Of a DNA stretch of 64,000 nucleotides, positions 32,914-46,815 are shown one piece after another (the first letter of the stretch is position 1; each line of letters begins with the position of its first letter). The stretch is from Hofstenia miamia (lineage: Eukaryota; Xenacoelomorpha; Acoela; Hofsteniidae): positions 113,386 to 177,385 of the forward strand of contig CABFPE010000777.1 in the NCBI GenBank assembly GCA_900660155.1, in the 5' to 3' direction. The notes beneath the pieces are model-generated. The model saw only the letters and a program-made list of their open reading frames with translations, had not been told where the DNA came from and made no database searches. The translations under genes and the position numbers were made by a program.

Positions 32914-35900
32914 CTAAATATAATTCATATAAAAATATTGTTTACAAACATTGGAAACTACTCCAATTTATTAAAGACACGAGTAAATACAAAGAAATAG
33001 AAATATTTTTAACTTAAACCAAGTACAGATTTAAAAAGTGGTGAAAGTAATCTACAAAAAGTCACTTATAAAAACTACTTTTCACATTAAACTTGAAAAA
33101 ATTGCATTGCAGATTAAAAATCGAAATTAACAGGACTATATGTAATACGAAATGGAAAACAGCACTTATAGATATTATTCATCATGGGCTTGAGAAATAG
33201 GGCATGTGGCTCAACACTATAGTGCTGATGAATCTTTGTATTCTTAATCTTACTAATGTGTCTATCATCACATTATTTTAACAGATGCCCTATAGAAAGC
33301 GTTAGGCTGGAAAATACTTGGAAACTTTTGGACAGTGTTGACTCACAAAATCTCAAAACTATAACACCATGAAGTGATTGAAGTGAGGAACTAAAAGTTC
33401 AAACATTTACTGATTTCTTTATTCGAGCTTATTAGAATAAACATGTTGTACATATTTTATTACGAATGTACACACATGCTGTTTGAATTTTAAATCATGC
33501 TCAAAGATCATTACAAGTATTTCGTATGTAGATTCAGATTGAAGTTCAACCCATTCTATGGTATAAGCTCTCAACACTTCTTGGTATTAAGCTTAACGTA
33601 TAATTAATTTGTGTTTACAATGTTTAGAATAAACTCAGTGAAACATTACCGAGCATAAAATAAATTGCTAGGATACAGTAAACGGAATTAGAAATACAGG
33701 AAGAGGTATTCATTTAACAATAGTAGAATATATGTGTTGTAATTAGAATGGCAAACAAAATTTGTATTAGTAAATAATCGCCTTGTTCATATCTATCTCC
33801 GCATACCTCAAAGTGAAATGATTTACAAACACCCAATCATTGAAAATCTTTGAATATAAACTGATATTAATGTAAAGATATGGTGGGAAGGTATGTATAG
33901 GTTGCAGCACTGAAGTTTTTAATTGAAATGAACTATGCAAATTGAAGGATTAAAAAAATAATTTAAAAGCTAAATTGAATGTAAATTATAAATCAAAATA
34001 TAACATTTACCTCAATTGTCATCATAATACAAACATAGACTGTATTGAAAAGATGGAAACTATTACAAAAACAAAGATTGATTGTATGCTTCCAAATATG
34101 CTTTAAATCCATTAAATTTGCCTGTTTATTATACAGTTAATTAGATTTCAGTGATGCCTTATTAGATTTCGGTAGTTGGTGCTTTAAAGAAAGATACCAT
34201 TATCTCTCTGCTTTGCCAATGTGTCACCTCCATGCCCCGTTCACACCAGTCTTCCAACGTCAGCCCTTCCAATGTTGCCTTGTCATCCTTGTCAGACTCT
34301 CTTGNATATTATTCATCATGGGCTTGAGAAATAGGGCATGTGGCTCAACACTATAGTGCTGATGAATCTTTGTATTCTTAATCTTACTAATGTGTCTATC
34401 ATCACATTATTTTAACAGATGCCCTATAGAAAGCGTTAGGCTGGAAAATACTTGGAAACTTTTGGACAGTGTTGACTCACAAAATCTCAAAACTATAACA
34501 CCATGAAGTGATTGAAGTGAGGAACTAAAAGTTCAAACATTTACTGATTTCTTTATTCGAGCTTATTAGAATAAACATGTTGTACATATTTTATTACGAA
34601 TGTACACACATGCTGTTTGAATTTTAAATCATGCTCAAAGATCATTACAAGTATTTCGTATGTAGATTCAGATTGAAGTTCAACCCATTCTATGGTATAA
34701 GCTCTCAACACTTCTTGGTATTAAGCTTAACGTATAATTAATTTGTGTTTACAATGTTTAGAATAAACTCAGTGAAACATTACCGAGCATAAAATAAATT
34801 GCTAGGATACAGTAAACGGAATTAGAAATACAGGAAGAGGTATTCATTTAACAATAGTAGAATATATGTGTTGTAATTAGAATGGCAAACAAAATTTGTA
34901 TTAGTAAATAATCGCCTTGTTCATATCTATCTCCGCATACCTCAAAGTGAAATGATTTACAAACACCCAATCATTGAAAATCTTTGAATATAAACTGATA
35001 TTAATGTAAAGATATGGTGGGAAGGTATGTATAGGTTGCAGCACTGAAGTTTTTAATTGAAATGAACTATGCAAATTGAAGGATTAAAAAAATAATTTAA
35101 AAGCTAAATTGAATGTAAATTATAAATCAAAATATAACATTTACCTCAATTGTCATCATAATACAAACATAGACTGTATTGAAAAGATGGAAACTATTAC
35201 AAAAACAAAGATTGATTGTATGCTTCCAAATATGCTTTAAATCCATTAAATTTGCCTGTTTATTATACAGTTAATTAGATTTCAGTGATGCCTTATTAGA
35301 TTTCGGTAGTTGGTGCTTTAAAGAAAGATACCATTATCTCTCTGCTTTGCCAATGTGTCACCTCCATGCCCCGTTCACACCAGTCTTCCAACGTCAGCCC
35401 TTCCAATGTTGCCTTGTCATCCTTGTCAGACTCTCTTGCTAAACTCACCTCCGATGTCTCGTCCATTCAAACTCAAATGTTCTCCTACAGAGCTTCCGAC
35501 TCACGTGCCATTCCTAATCGCCCCAATCATCCCAACCCACGTTGTACTCCTGCTGCTGCTCCCTCTCCTGTGATGCACTTGCCCCTGAACAGTCTGTTCC
35601 ACCGCCTACTCACCGCAATCATTGCCCTCGTCACATCCTTGGCACCAGTTCTTCCTGATAACTGCCTGCTGTTCCGATTAGTTGTTTTCCTCGTAAAGCT
35701 CACATCTATATCGGCCGTTTTGCTAATTCTGTTTCTGCTTCTGATGTTGATGATCACCTCCGTTGCTCCTCACTCCAATTTGATGACGTCCTTCCTATTC
35801 CAACACGTACAGAACTCCATTCGCCTCCTTCCATATTGTCTGTAATCAAGAGTCTCATGCTCTCATGGACCCTGAAGGGTGGTCAGATGGCCTCTTGTTC

Positions 35901-38900
35901 CGATACTATTGTCTCTCTGATGCTGAGCGCAAATCTTTTAGCCGTCGTCCCAGCCGTCGTGATGCTTCTCGTCATGATTGACTACTTGCACTTCCTAGCT
36001 TGGAACTTACTCCTCATCCCAACTCCGATTTCTCTTTTTGCTCNCCTCTCTGTCATGATGCTTCCTGCACCTCCTAGTTTGGAACTTACTCCCCATCCCG
36101 ATTCTGGTTTCTCTTTTTTGCTAGCCAATGCTCGCAGTCTTGTCTCACTCTAGTGCTGAAAGTGTTGTTTTGCTAACTCTGCACTTAAAGTTCTCTCCCG
36201 TATGGATCGCTCTAATGGTCGTCATGGTGGTGTTCTCATTGCCTCACGTCGCCCTAACCTTGACATCCACCCCCTCTCCTTGGAGTCTTCTCCTTTGAGT
36301 CTTTTTAATTTGATTTCTGTCGCAGCTGTGCTTCTTTGTTTACAACCCTCCTTCCAACAGACCTTTTCGTATTTCTCTTACTGATTTTTCATCCATTCTT
36401 GAGTCTTTTCATTGATCAGTCTATCACTCTCTCTCGTCAACTTGGATTTCCCACTCCTCCTCATGTGTGATGACTTTAACCTTCCTAATGTCTGCTGGAA
36501 TGCACTTGCCTCTAATGACACTTATGAATTTTTTTGCTTCCTTCTCTCCTGAACAACTTTTATTTTCTACTACTTTCTGCTCCCCTGTCCTGGACTTGGT
36601 TTTGTGCTCTCATCCTGATCGTATTTTTGACACATCTGTGATACCAGTTTCGGTTAAACTGTTTGATCACTCATTTGTTCGCTTCAACCTGGCTATTAAT
36701 TCTATTACCCATCTGCTTGTTTTGCTGCTCCTCAATATTCTCGATCTAACAGTGACTTTGTATCTCTAAACGCTGCTCTCTCTTCTTCATTCCCCATTTT
36801 TAATGACTCTTTCTCTACAGATGACTGGTACATCTTAATTCACCAAGTTATTTCATCCTTTGTTCCTTGTTGTCGGAAACAGCGCATTTCTCTTCCTTTT
36901 TATTTCTCATCCCTTACTGTACACTCTGAATAAACTCGAATCTTTCAAACGCCGCTATGGTCCTTCAGATTCTAAAAACTCTTCTTTCACAGAAGACGAC
37001 ATCAACTTCATGGAGCTCGACAAAATCTCTCTGCTTTCCAACTTATCATTTGGATCTTTTCAAGACTCTTATTCTTTATTGCGTTCCTTTCATTCCAAAC
37101 CTGACCTCCCCAGCATGAAATGGAACCATCTTTCTGCTCACTCGGATCTGTAGAAAGCTGATCTCTTCAATGCCTATTTCGCCTCGAATTTCTCTGATCC
37201 TGTCTTTCTCTGCCCTAGTCCACCTGGCACTTCCCCGCTGATTCGCCTATGTGACATCGTCTTCAACGCCCATTATATTTCTCTCATGCTGAAGCCCTAC
37301 AAGTTGTCTGGTCCTTGCTATCCTGATGGCGTCCCATCCTTTGTAATTCATGAAACATCAACTCTTTCCATCTATTTAAAGCATCTCTTCTCCTACATTT
37401 GCTCCTCTAAGCGTTTTCCGCTTTGCTGGAACTCTCCACTGCTAGAATCCAATCAGCTTCCCTCATCTCAAGTCACGTCTTATCATTCAATAGTTATTCT
37501 TTCTCGGTTGTCAATAATCTTTGAGCCCCTTGGTTTTCATTACGTGTTCCCTAAAATTCGTCACCTTAATTCCTCCTCTCAGCATGGTAACCTTCCGGGT
37601 CATTCCACGATCACTAATTTGCTCACTTGGTTGCATTATCTTTTCTGTCTGACATTTCTAAAGCTTTTGATCGGCTCCCCCATTCTATTCTTCTTCACGA
37701 ATTAAGTTTATTTGGCTTTCATGCTGATTTCATTGAACACTTCTAGCCTTACCTGTCCAATCCTCGTCAGTGTGTCAAAATTTCTTCTCCTGCTCTTGTC
37801 TCTAGTGGCGCTCCTCAAGGTTCTGTGTTTGCTGTTCTCTTCGTCCTGGTTGCTATCAATGACCCCCTCAATCTGTCCTCAAATCATGTCTACTTTACAT
37901 TGACGACACTGCGATTTTCAACTTTGGTAGTTCTTCTGCCTCCAATATTACCTCTGATCTTGACCTTTTGGCCATTTGGTATTCCATTAACCATATTGAT
38001 TTTAGCGCAACCAAGACATGTGGTATTTTCTTTTCTGAATCTCCCTTTCTCATCATTATACTCATCTTAGAGTTCAACTTGCTGATAACTTAAATTTTTG
38101 TATGGTCATGTGTCCTTACGCCTCCGCAAAGCTAATTCCTCACTCTCTGCCCTATTCCGCAATGTTTCTTTTAATTCCACGGCTGCTGTGAAACTCTCTT
38201 TGTTCAAGTGCATTACTCGCGCCATTCTTCTTTACACTTCTCCCTGTTGGTGGCCTTCTCGTTCCCTGTTCCACTCTATGGAACGCTTCCAGAAGCGTGC
38301 CTTTAAATGGATCTCTCCCTTGCCACACAAAGACGCTCCACTCTCCCGCTGTCACTCTACTTCCATGCCTGTCATCTCGTCGTGTTCAATCGCTTACTCA
38401 TTTGCAACTGATGATGTTGTCACTTTCTCCATTGGTCGTCTCAAGAAACATCACACCCTTCCTCGTTTTTCAATTGTGCTTGTATCGCTGCTAATTACAT
38501 TTTGACTCTCAACCCTCCAACAGATATTGATTTCTTTTCCCCGCCGCTGAGCTTCAAGAAATCTTTGATGTCTTTCCTCTTTGCTGAGCCTTTCTCCAAC
38601 TTCACCTACTCTTCCATCTGCTCCTACTTTATCTCCTGTGATTGTCCTCGCTGCCGTAAAACTTGACATGTTTCAATTTTTTGTAGTATCTGCCTTCCGC
38701 GGCTAAATAAAGTCATTCATTAATATTATAATTTATTATTAAATTGGATATTGCAATTTCCAATCATGAAAAGCTGCAAAAGTATGAATCTCAAACAAGA
38801 TGTGAATGTAAAGCGCATCATATGATGTTGGAATTACTTCAAAACTTTAAAATATGATAATCAGAATGTATAGAAAAGTTCTAAAAGCATAAAGAACTAA

Positions 38901-41900
38901 TAAAAAATATATTGAGTTAACAACTAGAAGGCACAAAAACCAATCATATCAATTTTGTTTCACAATGTACATTCATACTGTCCACCTGATTTACAGTCCC
39001 TTCCTTCAGGAAAACATTTATTTTGCAAAGGATGCGCCATGTATTTCTACAATACTGACTGGATGGAAAACTGTTTGTCAACAGCTGTTTCGTTGCTAAA
39101 TTAGGCAATTCACTTTCAATTATGCTATTTACTGTTGCACTTAATTACCTCTACAATAATTTTAGAGTCTTAAAATACAGTCAGAAAATGTTCTATATGC
39201 ATTGTGAACGAAAGCAACCATGGTTTGTATACGAAAGTGCTTCCTATACAAAAACAGCGCTATTCAAAAGTAAAAGTTTTCATATGTCTTTTAATTAAAG
39301 GGTGGTTAGGTGTAAAATGCAGGTATTTCAAACGTTTACACTAAAGTTTGTTTTATATAAAGATATATACATTTATATATACAAATTTTGTTAAAAAATA
39401 AGTTAGATCCTGAGATTCCATGCTTAATAAATGTATGCTCAAACTAGGGCTGCACGTGTTGGTTGAGTTGAATTGGACATTTAAATAAAATTTCTATCCG
39501 GGATGAGTTTGGTCTGTTTTTGGTGCAGACTGTTTGGGTTGGGTCAGAAAAATATGACAACTTGCAGTACTGAGACAAATTAATTGATTTATGTCTACTC
39601 AATGGAGTGTTCTTTTATTCAAGATTTCTGACAATACGATAAGCTTCATTTTAAACTAGAAGCACCTGCCTTAAAGAATCAAGGTTTGTAGCTGTTATTA
39701 AGTGAACCTCTCACTCTGTCACAACTGCGAGTCCACAAAAAACCCACAAGCAATTGCGATTTAATACAGTTAGCTTGTATAACTGGATGTTATATTCCTT
39801 CACTGGGGTAACGCTGTACGGTAAAAGATAAAAACCATTTAAATTAGCCTCAACGAATAAACGACAGTTACTAACATACTACCTGATGGGTACATCGAGA
39901 AAATAAAATTTACGATTTTTATTATCAAGGCAAAAATAAATCATTGGCAGAGCAAAAGTTCTTGTGTGAACCAACAAAATTACTCAAGACGATATTGAAG
40001 ACGAAGGTGTTTTTGTTGTCATTTTATCATCCCCTTTATTGATCGCAAGAGAAATTTAACACAAAACATGAGGCCATGTTGTGTTCTAAGAGTCAACATT
40101 TCACTAATAATCAAAATTAATAAACATGAATGTTAACTATTTTAAAGCTGTCGTAATTTTTGCTAAACAACAGTAAATATTTTTGTTTATTTTGTATGCG
40201 ACACTGATTATAGGTTCAGCTTCTGCACACTGAGTAATTGGGTAAACAAAAACTAAGTTGTTAATCACACGCAATTAGTTAGCGTGTAGAAGCATACAGT
40301 ATATTGCAAAGCACTGCAAAGAACTGTTTTAAGGTTGTCTCAAACATTAGGATTACTTACTTTCCAAAATTTACATTACCACCTGATCCGGATTAGGAAA
40401 ATTATTCTTTTAAAAGAGCTCTCTTTACGTTTTTAGTTGGTCTTGGCTTACCACTAATTCAAATTTTTTTCTGATATTTTCGATGAAAATCGGTTGGTAT
40501 GGCTACCCATTTGCATTAAAAATAAAAAATTCGAGTGTCATGAAAATATATTGAAATGAATCACTTCATTTTTTCAGTTCAAAGAAGCCCTGCTCTCCGG
40601 GTACTCTGACATTTTTCAGACATTCATTTTATTCGATATTTCTGCAAATGATGATTGAAGATTTTAGATTTGAATGCTGTTGATACAATGACGTTATTGG
40701 AATAATGTCAAGAGATTGCATTAATAGCTATTGTAAACTTTTATATGATGCTATTAGTGTAAACATTCAATTATCATGCTAAAAACGCTTAATTCATTTA
40801 AATCACTTTTTAATATTTTCTATTTCAAATTATAAATAACAAATTGATTATAGTGCCTCTCTCGTTTGGTACCTTAAAATAATTCTTTCAAAATAGGTCG
40901 CATTTAACTAAAGTTTTAATGCACTTCCAGATCTATTTTCGACGGCTATCAATAAATGCAAAATGATATTATATTGATTACGATAGATACAATTTTGCAA
41001 TTTCCAATATCAATGTGTCCATGCGTTCAGGCCAAAATTAACCCTAACACAAAATAACTTTAGCATTGGGCAATTAAGAAGTTACAGTCATATTAACAAA
41101 GTAGTGCAGTTAAATATTATAATTAGGTACTATGCTCTTATGTAGCAAATTCAATATAATCAACTTGACAAAATAATTCCATTCGAATGATGAACGCCGG
41201 AGGATTTGTTTTTTTAAGATGCTGGATTCCGACCTAGTACAAGTTACTACGTAATTTGGCATTAGCGAAGTTGAAAACAGGTCAATAATAAAATGCAGTA
41301 GGTTAGCAAATTATTATCTGGGGGATATATAACAAAGAAAAGATGTTCTGGATTAAAATTTTGAAATGTATTGTATACATTTATTTAACATATTGTAATC
41401 CAATATTATGCCAATACATCATTGCAAAATCTGAAGCACTGCCACGAGATATTCCAAACATACATGTCGATAAAATGTATTTAACAATCTCCATCATCAT
41501 CCAACCCTTAATAAATTCAAGTTTCATTTACCACAACTGTATCAATGAGTCTTTTCTGCAATTCCCAATCATTGCCCGTTAGGAAGCCGCTTCCGTTTTC
41601 TTCTTTTCAACAAGACAACCCCTTACCTTCACTTTTGCTTGCTATGGCCATTCACCCCATCATTTAAGCGATTAAATAAAAATTGTCCAAATTGCCATGC
41701 AATATTTGTAGATAATGGTTCTCTTGTTGACAATTATTCTGACGTTGCCTAGGTTGAGTTTGTCATGATTGTAATGAGGGAAGTAGGATTAGAAATGCAA
41801 AATGAGTTCCCCCAATTCTGATTATCATGTATGTAAACCTCTTGTGGCGCTGTGATTCTTAGCTTAGGGTTACCTGTTTATATAGTTGTAACACCACCGC

Positions 41901-44900
41901 TTTTGCAGCAGAAGCTTTCGATTAGGGAACATACAACAGATTCAATTCTTTCTGCATTACAGAGATTAACATTTCTGCCAGTTTGCAAAGGAGGTATCGG
42001 CCCACCACTGTCATCGACCATTGCTCCCGCCAATGTTAAGTATTCTTTGCCTGAGAATTATCTCACAAATTTGTGTTATTCGGTATTGAATACATGCAAA
42101 TACTTTCTGACAAGGAACAAAATTTGTATGAGATTCCATTGCGCATAGCTTTAAAAACAAAAAATCAGTGATCTATTTTAAAGTGAAATCTACAACCTGT
42201 TCGTTTCGCCTCAAATCTTTCTTCGAGAAAAGGCAAAACTTTTCAAAGGAACCAGGGATTGGTTATTATGACTCCAACGACTCTCACATCGCCTGAATTA
42301 GCTGTTATCTACAAGATTTTCATTAACCAGAAATCGCAGAAATAGCATAAATATTCAAAATCATCAACTTTGCATGGATCATTCTCTCTGGTTAGACTTT
42401 CAAGTAATGATCGGCTCAGAGATGCAATTTTAACAGTGTCCCTAAAGCCAATCAACAATCAGAGGTTACTAAATATACAGAATCATATTGAAATATTGGA
42501 GTCACTTGTAATACTCTATCAATCACAACCGACCAGTGCGTGTGTTAAGAGCCATAATTTTTACATTTTGTTATTGCATGGGTGTACTCCTTCAAAATAT
42601 TTTTTACTGCCGTTTTAAAACCGTTTAAAGTTTCCATCGAATTTCACTGTAATGTCATTGAACTAACGATATACGTTGCAATTTCAATATTTGGAAACTT
42701 TAATGCTTCTCTTGACAAACTTTTTATGAGCTTTCTTAGGTTTTTGAAGCTCTACAAAATGATGTACAGCATGGGGCCATAACTATCAAATTGGAGAATA
42801 TTTGGAGGAAGTTCAATTTTGCCACTTTGGAAGTAAAAATAGGGGTACCCAGCAGGTAAGATGACAGCTACATAAAAACATGAAGAAGTGTGGTTTTAGA
42901 AGTATAGGAAACTGTTTAGATAATCTTTCTTTCAAACATCAAAAAATTCTTTTTTTTCACTCCACTAGTATATAACACAATTGTAGTAAAAGTATTATAG
43001 GTGAATAGTTCAATATTTTTGAATAATATTTTTTGAAAGAGTACACTCATGTATATATAGAAATGCAAAAATTACTGCTGTGTATATTCTTTCCCTTGAC
43101 TCTCCTTCAGGTCGGGTGTGCAGTGGAAGCTTTAAGAAGATGGTCGCCCAATGCGACTAAACTTACCTAAAAGTTGGCAGTGACCCTTGTGAGAGTATCA
43201 AATATTTTGAAAAAATTAAGCGTCTTATTATAGCGTGCCAATTTAGATTGACAAAGATATTTCTTAAAAACCCTTTAAACACATAAAACAATGTTTATTA
43301 CCCTAGACCCAACCATTCAATGTACTACTTTCGTGTAAAACAGCAGCAAAATGATCAACATTTATTTTGCGCTCCGCACATCTAAAATTGTGTTTTGAAT
43401 CTTCCATAAATTCTGTACGAACTTAAACAAAACATGCTAAAACACTGTTTTCAACATGTTTAAAACACCCTATGCTTAAACTTGGCAAAACACTTTAGGT
43501 AGTTGTTCTGTATCTTCATTAATAACTTAGCCTTGCAATTAGGGCCATGCGAGTACTCAAAATTCGAGTCGGGTATAAAAACTCAACCCGACTCGACTTT
43601 TGAGCACTCGAAACCAACTCGACCTCAACGTGAATGAAATCTGATTTTCATCCTATAATGTCGCACAATGACAATGCATGGGCCTTTCACATTTATCTCA
43701 AATTGTAAACCATCAGGTTTGCCTTCTCTCATTTAGTTTAGCATGTTGTATATCTGTAGTCCACTTAAATAGGGTAGCACAGATATTTATAGCTCAGCGT
43801 ATCGATAAAATTGATACATGTACAATGCTTTTATGTAGAAGTGACACCAAAATAGCAATAGAGTTACAAATTCCTCTTTAACAACGCGTTTAAACTAAAC
43901 AAATTCTTATTATGAGTGCAACGTAAAATAACCCAAAGATAACATGTTAACACATAAACTTAAGAATACTCAAAGCATTGATTGTACTAACGAAATTTTG
44001 ACTCAAAATGATTTCCTAATATAGACAATTCTAATATCGCATGTTTACGAGCACGCTGAGATCAAAATTCTACCCAGTTGCTACAGCAACAAAAATTTTT
44101 TTCATCGGAATCGGCGCCCTATTTTACTGGTTAGAATATTCAATATTGGTCATGTGTTTCCAAGAAAGTGATCCAAATTTCATCCTGACTTAGTATTATT
44201 AGTTGATTATTATTCACAAATTTACTACAATGCGATCAGAGTGGAAAATCATCATTGATATTTTAGCGAGCAAAGCTAAATTATCTCAGCACAATCGCGC
44301 ACTCCAACGAAAACCCACCGCAGGTTGTTCTAAGGATTTTGTGCAAATAGCATATTAATAAATATGTACAGAAACACGTTTGTACAAGAAATATCAAAAT
44401 TGAAAAAACAAACTTAGCATTCATACGGAGAAACCTAGTCATATAAAAATTAAATTTAAGGGAATTAAAATTTGCTCAATAAAGCATTTTCAAACGATAT
44501 TCTTAGATCAAATCGAATTTACTATTATAAAAAGCAATACCGGTGATTTTCTTTGTACTTGATATTAAACAAGCAATTACTGAAGCCTTGAAATAGATTT
44601 ATGTGTATTGATTAGCATAACAAATATATGAACAAAAACAAAATATATCGAAGAGGTTTAATGCTTAAATACTAGATTTAGGAAATCAACTGAAGAAAGA
44701 TTCTAGAATCAGCAGGTGCACATTATATACAGGATGACCACAAAAACACTCCTTGACTTCAAATGCGTATGATTTCAAAATTGAAAAAATATTTTAATAA
44801 TACTAGTAGTCAGCTTCATAAACAAAACAATTAATGTAATGTAAAATATAAACTCGATATGCGCTATACGTTTTGCAGGCAAACATCAATGTGATAGTTA

Positions 44901-46510
44901 AGCTTGATACAGACTTCTCAGCATATCTGCGTAATCGTGTATAAAGCGTGAGAGATGCGTTTCTGCAAATCATCCAGAATCGTGTTTAATGGAGTTACAT
45001 AAACTTTGTCCCTGACACCATCTCACAGACAGTCTGGTCATCGTGGGCGCCAATTGCAAAACACCGGGTTTTCCTCTGCAGCACGGTAAAACCAACGCTT
45101 GGAAGTTTTGCGTTGAAAAATACGTGAACAGCAGAAATCAAAATTGGGAAAATGACTAGATCAAACCTTTATTTTAAATTATTAATTTATGACGCAGTTA
45201 TATTTCTCTTGAAATTATTATTTTAAATCAAGAAATGTTTTTGGGTATATATTTACATAGCAAACGTTGGATTGACAGAAATGCAAGACGAATTGATAAA
45301 ATTAACCAGTAGAACTACAAGATTCGAATAATTTATGTAACATATTTCATACTTTCACAAAAACTGAATGAAATTTGATTAACAGGGTGGATTAACTGTT
45401 AAAAAAATTAGAAAAGCCTTTTTTGCACATTTCTGCAGTCAGGTATTAGTTATGAATGAAAGGAGTACCTAAACGTGAGACAACAACCAAACATGCAGAA
45501 ACAATTATGAAACAAACCAACATGAAAAGAATTTAAAAACAGGATGGGAATTATGAACTTTTCTGATAAATCCTATAATGAAAATTAATATCAGACAGAA
45601 ACGTCAAAGCCAAGGGATTGTACAAAACTAAATGCCGAAAAAGAAAATTCCCAATGAGATTGCCTCATTTGGGGTTTCGAAAACTAAATGTAATGCAATT
45701 ACTTGCAGTTAATATCTGATTGAAAATAAATGCAAGTAATATATATATTTTTTCTTCTCTTTTTCACGGGAGCTATGCTCACATAAGTTTGCAATAGCAG
45801 CATATTTAACTACCAATTGCAAAATGCAACCCGTCGTTTACTTTGAGTTCCCCCTTTCCCCTTAATATTTAAATGTAAATTTATGTTGTCTAAGTGGTTT
45901 TAACGTAAAATTGGACAATTGTGAAAAATACATGTAAATAGTAATTTTACGCGAATCTGTATTAAAATTATAAATATTAATACCGGAATAGAGTTAGAAA
46001 TTTTAATAAATAGGTTAAACCGAAGAACAAATGTTTCTATGAAGTAAGGCATTGAAATGCAACTTGCTTCTTTTTTGCAAACAACCCAACAAATTTCAAG
46101 TGAATTTCGAGATGAATTATTTTCATTTCGTAGACAATCTAAGCACTTCTAATCCAAACTAATTATAAAAAATTTACCTGCAGTGGACATTTGCCCGAAA
46201 GCAAGCAATGTATCTGGAAATGAAGGCGGTGTTAGAGGTGTATTTCGAGGTGCTGGTTGATTGTTTGATGGGCAAGTAATTGGAATGGCATGTTGAACAT
46301 TAACTTCTTGAAAAAAATCACTCATTGCTGCCTAAATAAATGAAAGATTATGATATACAAAAACGATTATACCTGATAATTCCAGCTATGCAAATTCAAT
46401 ATTTTGATTGCTTGATCTCGTGAATATCCAGTATTTGAAACAAACTCGTTTAATAAGAATTCTTGCTTAAATAGATTAATATTTGTTTGATTTCCAGTGC
46501 TGACTTCCAT
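32729..46510 (-). CDS. UBALD: UBALD (UBA-like domain-containing) gene, three exons, complete
   Basis: Exons in coding order: 46510-46373, 46331-46178, 32913-32729, giving 158 residues (human UBALD1/2 are about 165-177). Residues 20-60 contain LNEFVSNTGYSRDQAIKILN then HSWNYQAAMSDFFQEVN, matching the human UBALD UBA-like helix set (FVLAAGCAADQAKQLLQ...HWQFETALSTFFQETN). Next comes APRNTPLTPPSFPDTLLAFG, matching NTPATPPNFPDALAMFS. The C terminus is Pro-rich (SMPPPTGPPNWSTH). The exon 1-2 junction is phase 0; exon 2-3 is phase 1, giving A-G-S-P-P. The molecular role of UBALD proteins is poorly known. Exons 2 and 3 are 13.3 kb apart, and part of that distance is assembly duplication. Confidence 0.93.
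33172..34304. repeat. unmerged contig overlap, copy 1 (UBALD intron 2)
   Basis: 1,133 bp apparently identical to 34306-35438, directly adjoining it across a single N at 34305. An exact end-to-end repeat joined by one N is the signature of two contigs whose overlap was not collapsed. Confidence 0.92.
34306..35438. repeat. unmerged contig overlap, copy 2 (UBALD intron 2)
   Basis: Second copy of 33172-34304. The final ~100 bp of both copies are the 5' end of the family A LINE, which continues only after copy 2. Confidence 0.92.
35335..38740 (+). mobile_element. LINE, family A, near full length, antisense in UBALD intron 2
   Basis: Order on +: ORF1-like part (MPRSHQSSNVSPSNVALSS, LTSDVSSIQTQMF); endonuclease (GRHGGVLIASRRPNLDIHPL, FCSPVLDLVLCSHPDRIFDT, DHSFVRFNLAINS); RT (FVIHETSTLSIYLKHLFSY, SYHSIVILSRLSIIFEPLGF, GNLPGHSTITNLLT); C terminus (ALFRNVSFNSTAAVKLSLF, MERFQKRAFKWISPL, SICSYFISCDCPRCRKT). 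The 3' end is CTAAATAAAGTCATTCATTA. There are many frame breaks. The endonuclease plus RT layout and motifs fit the CR1/Jockey group. There is an N at 36044, and about 80 bp on its two sides resemble each other. Confidence 0.88.
38741..44729. other. UBALD intron 2, no other gene recognised
   Basis: AT-rich intron. Possible transposon termini start at about 39445 (AGGGCTGCACGTGTTGG) and 43541 (AGGGCCATGCGAGTACTC, followed by GAGTCGGGT/ACTCGACTT strings), neither with a partner end. ORFs at 41343, 41852 and 42370 are not recognised. Confidence 0.35.
44730..45056 (-). mobile_element. Tc1/mariner-superfamily 3' remnant with transposase C terminus
   Basis: CAGGATGACCACAAAAACAC at 44730 is preceded by TA and resembles a mariner-type end. 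On - the coding reads WRPR-PDCL, a decayed WPPRSPDL catalytic block, then DKVYVTPLNTILDDLQKRIS and LNYHIDVCLQN. These match the C-terminal pattern of mariner-like transposases (DRVY-PP---LEELK-RI ... RLD-C). The N-terminal part is missing. Confidence 0.7.
46178..46331 (-). CDS. UBALD: UBALD exon 2 (UBA-like helix 3 and NTPLTPPSFPD motif)
   Basis: Acceptor TTATTTAG, 154 nt, donor GTAAAT. Carries AAMSDFFQEVN and the family's conserved PSFPDTLLAFG segment. Confidence 0.93.
46373..46510 (-). CDS. UBALD: UBALD exon 1 (start codon, UBA-like helices 1-2)
   Basis: 46 codons from ATG to WNYQ, donor GTATAA. No in-frame upstream ATG before a stop was noted. Confidence 0.9.
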
Positions 46511-46815
46511 TATGTAACCACTCTTAAACTACAACTACAAATACAAAACTAAAATTGGCGTAGTAAAAAAATTACAACTCCAGCGATGACGTAATAATTT
46601 TTGGGTCGAATTAATCATTGACTATTTAATTTAAATAGAATTTCCTTAATAATTTTTTCAAAATTATGTAATTTTATAGTATTTATGAAAATTATTGATT
46701 TTTTAACATATCTCATTTCTAATTGGATTAAAAAATGCAATACTTGATGGGGTTTTAACCGAAGCTAAATCGAACGAATAAATTGTTTTTTATATTGTTA
46801 GTGTTAATGTAGACT

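Noticed and set aside
35960-36124. Internal tandem repeat in LINE A around the N at 36044
   Set aside because: The two ~80-bp stretches resemble each other but sit on either side of a single N, so a real tandem repeat cannot be told from a contig join.
42370-42780. Minus-strand LLTHALVGCD and nearby frames, similar to an HAxxGCD motif seen in some transposon-associated proteins
   Set aside because: Only one short motif in a broken frame; family not identifiable.
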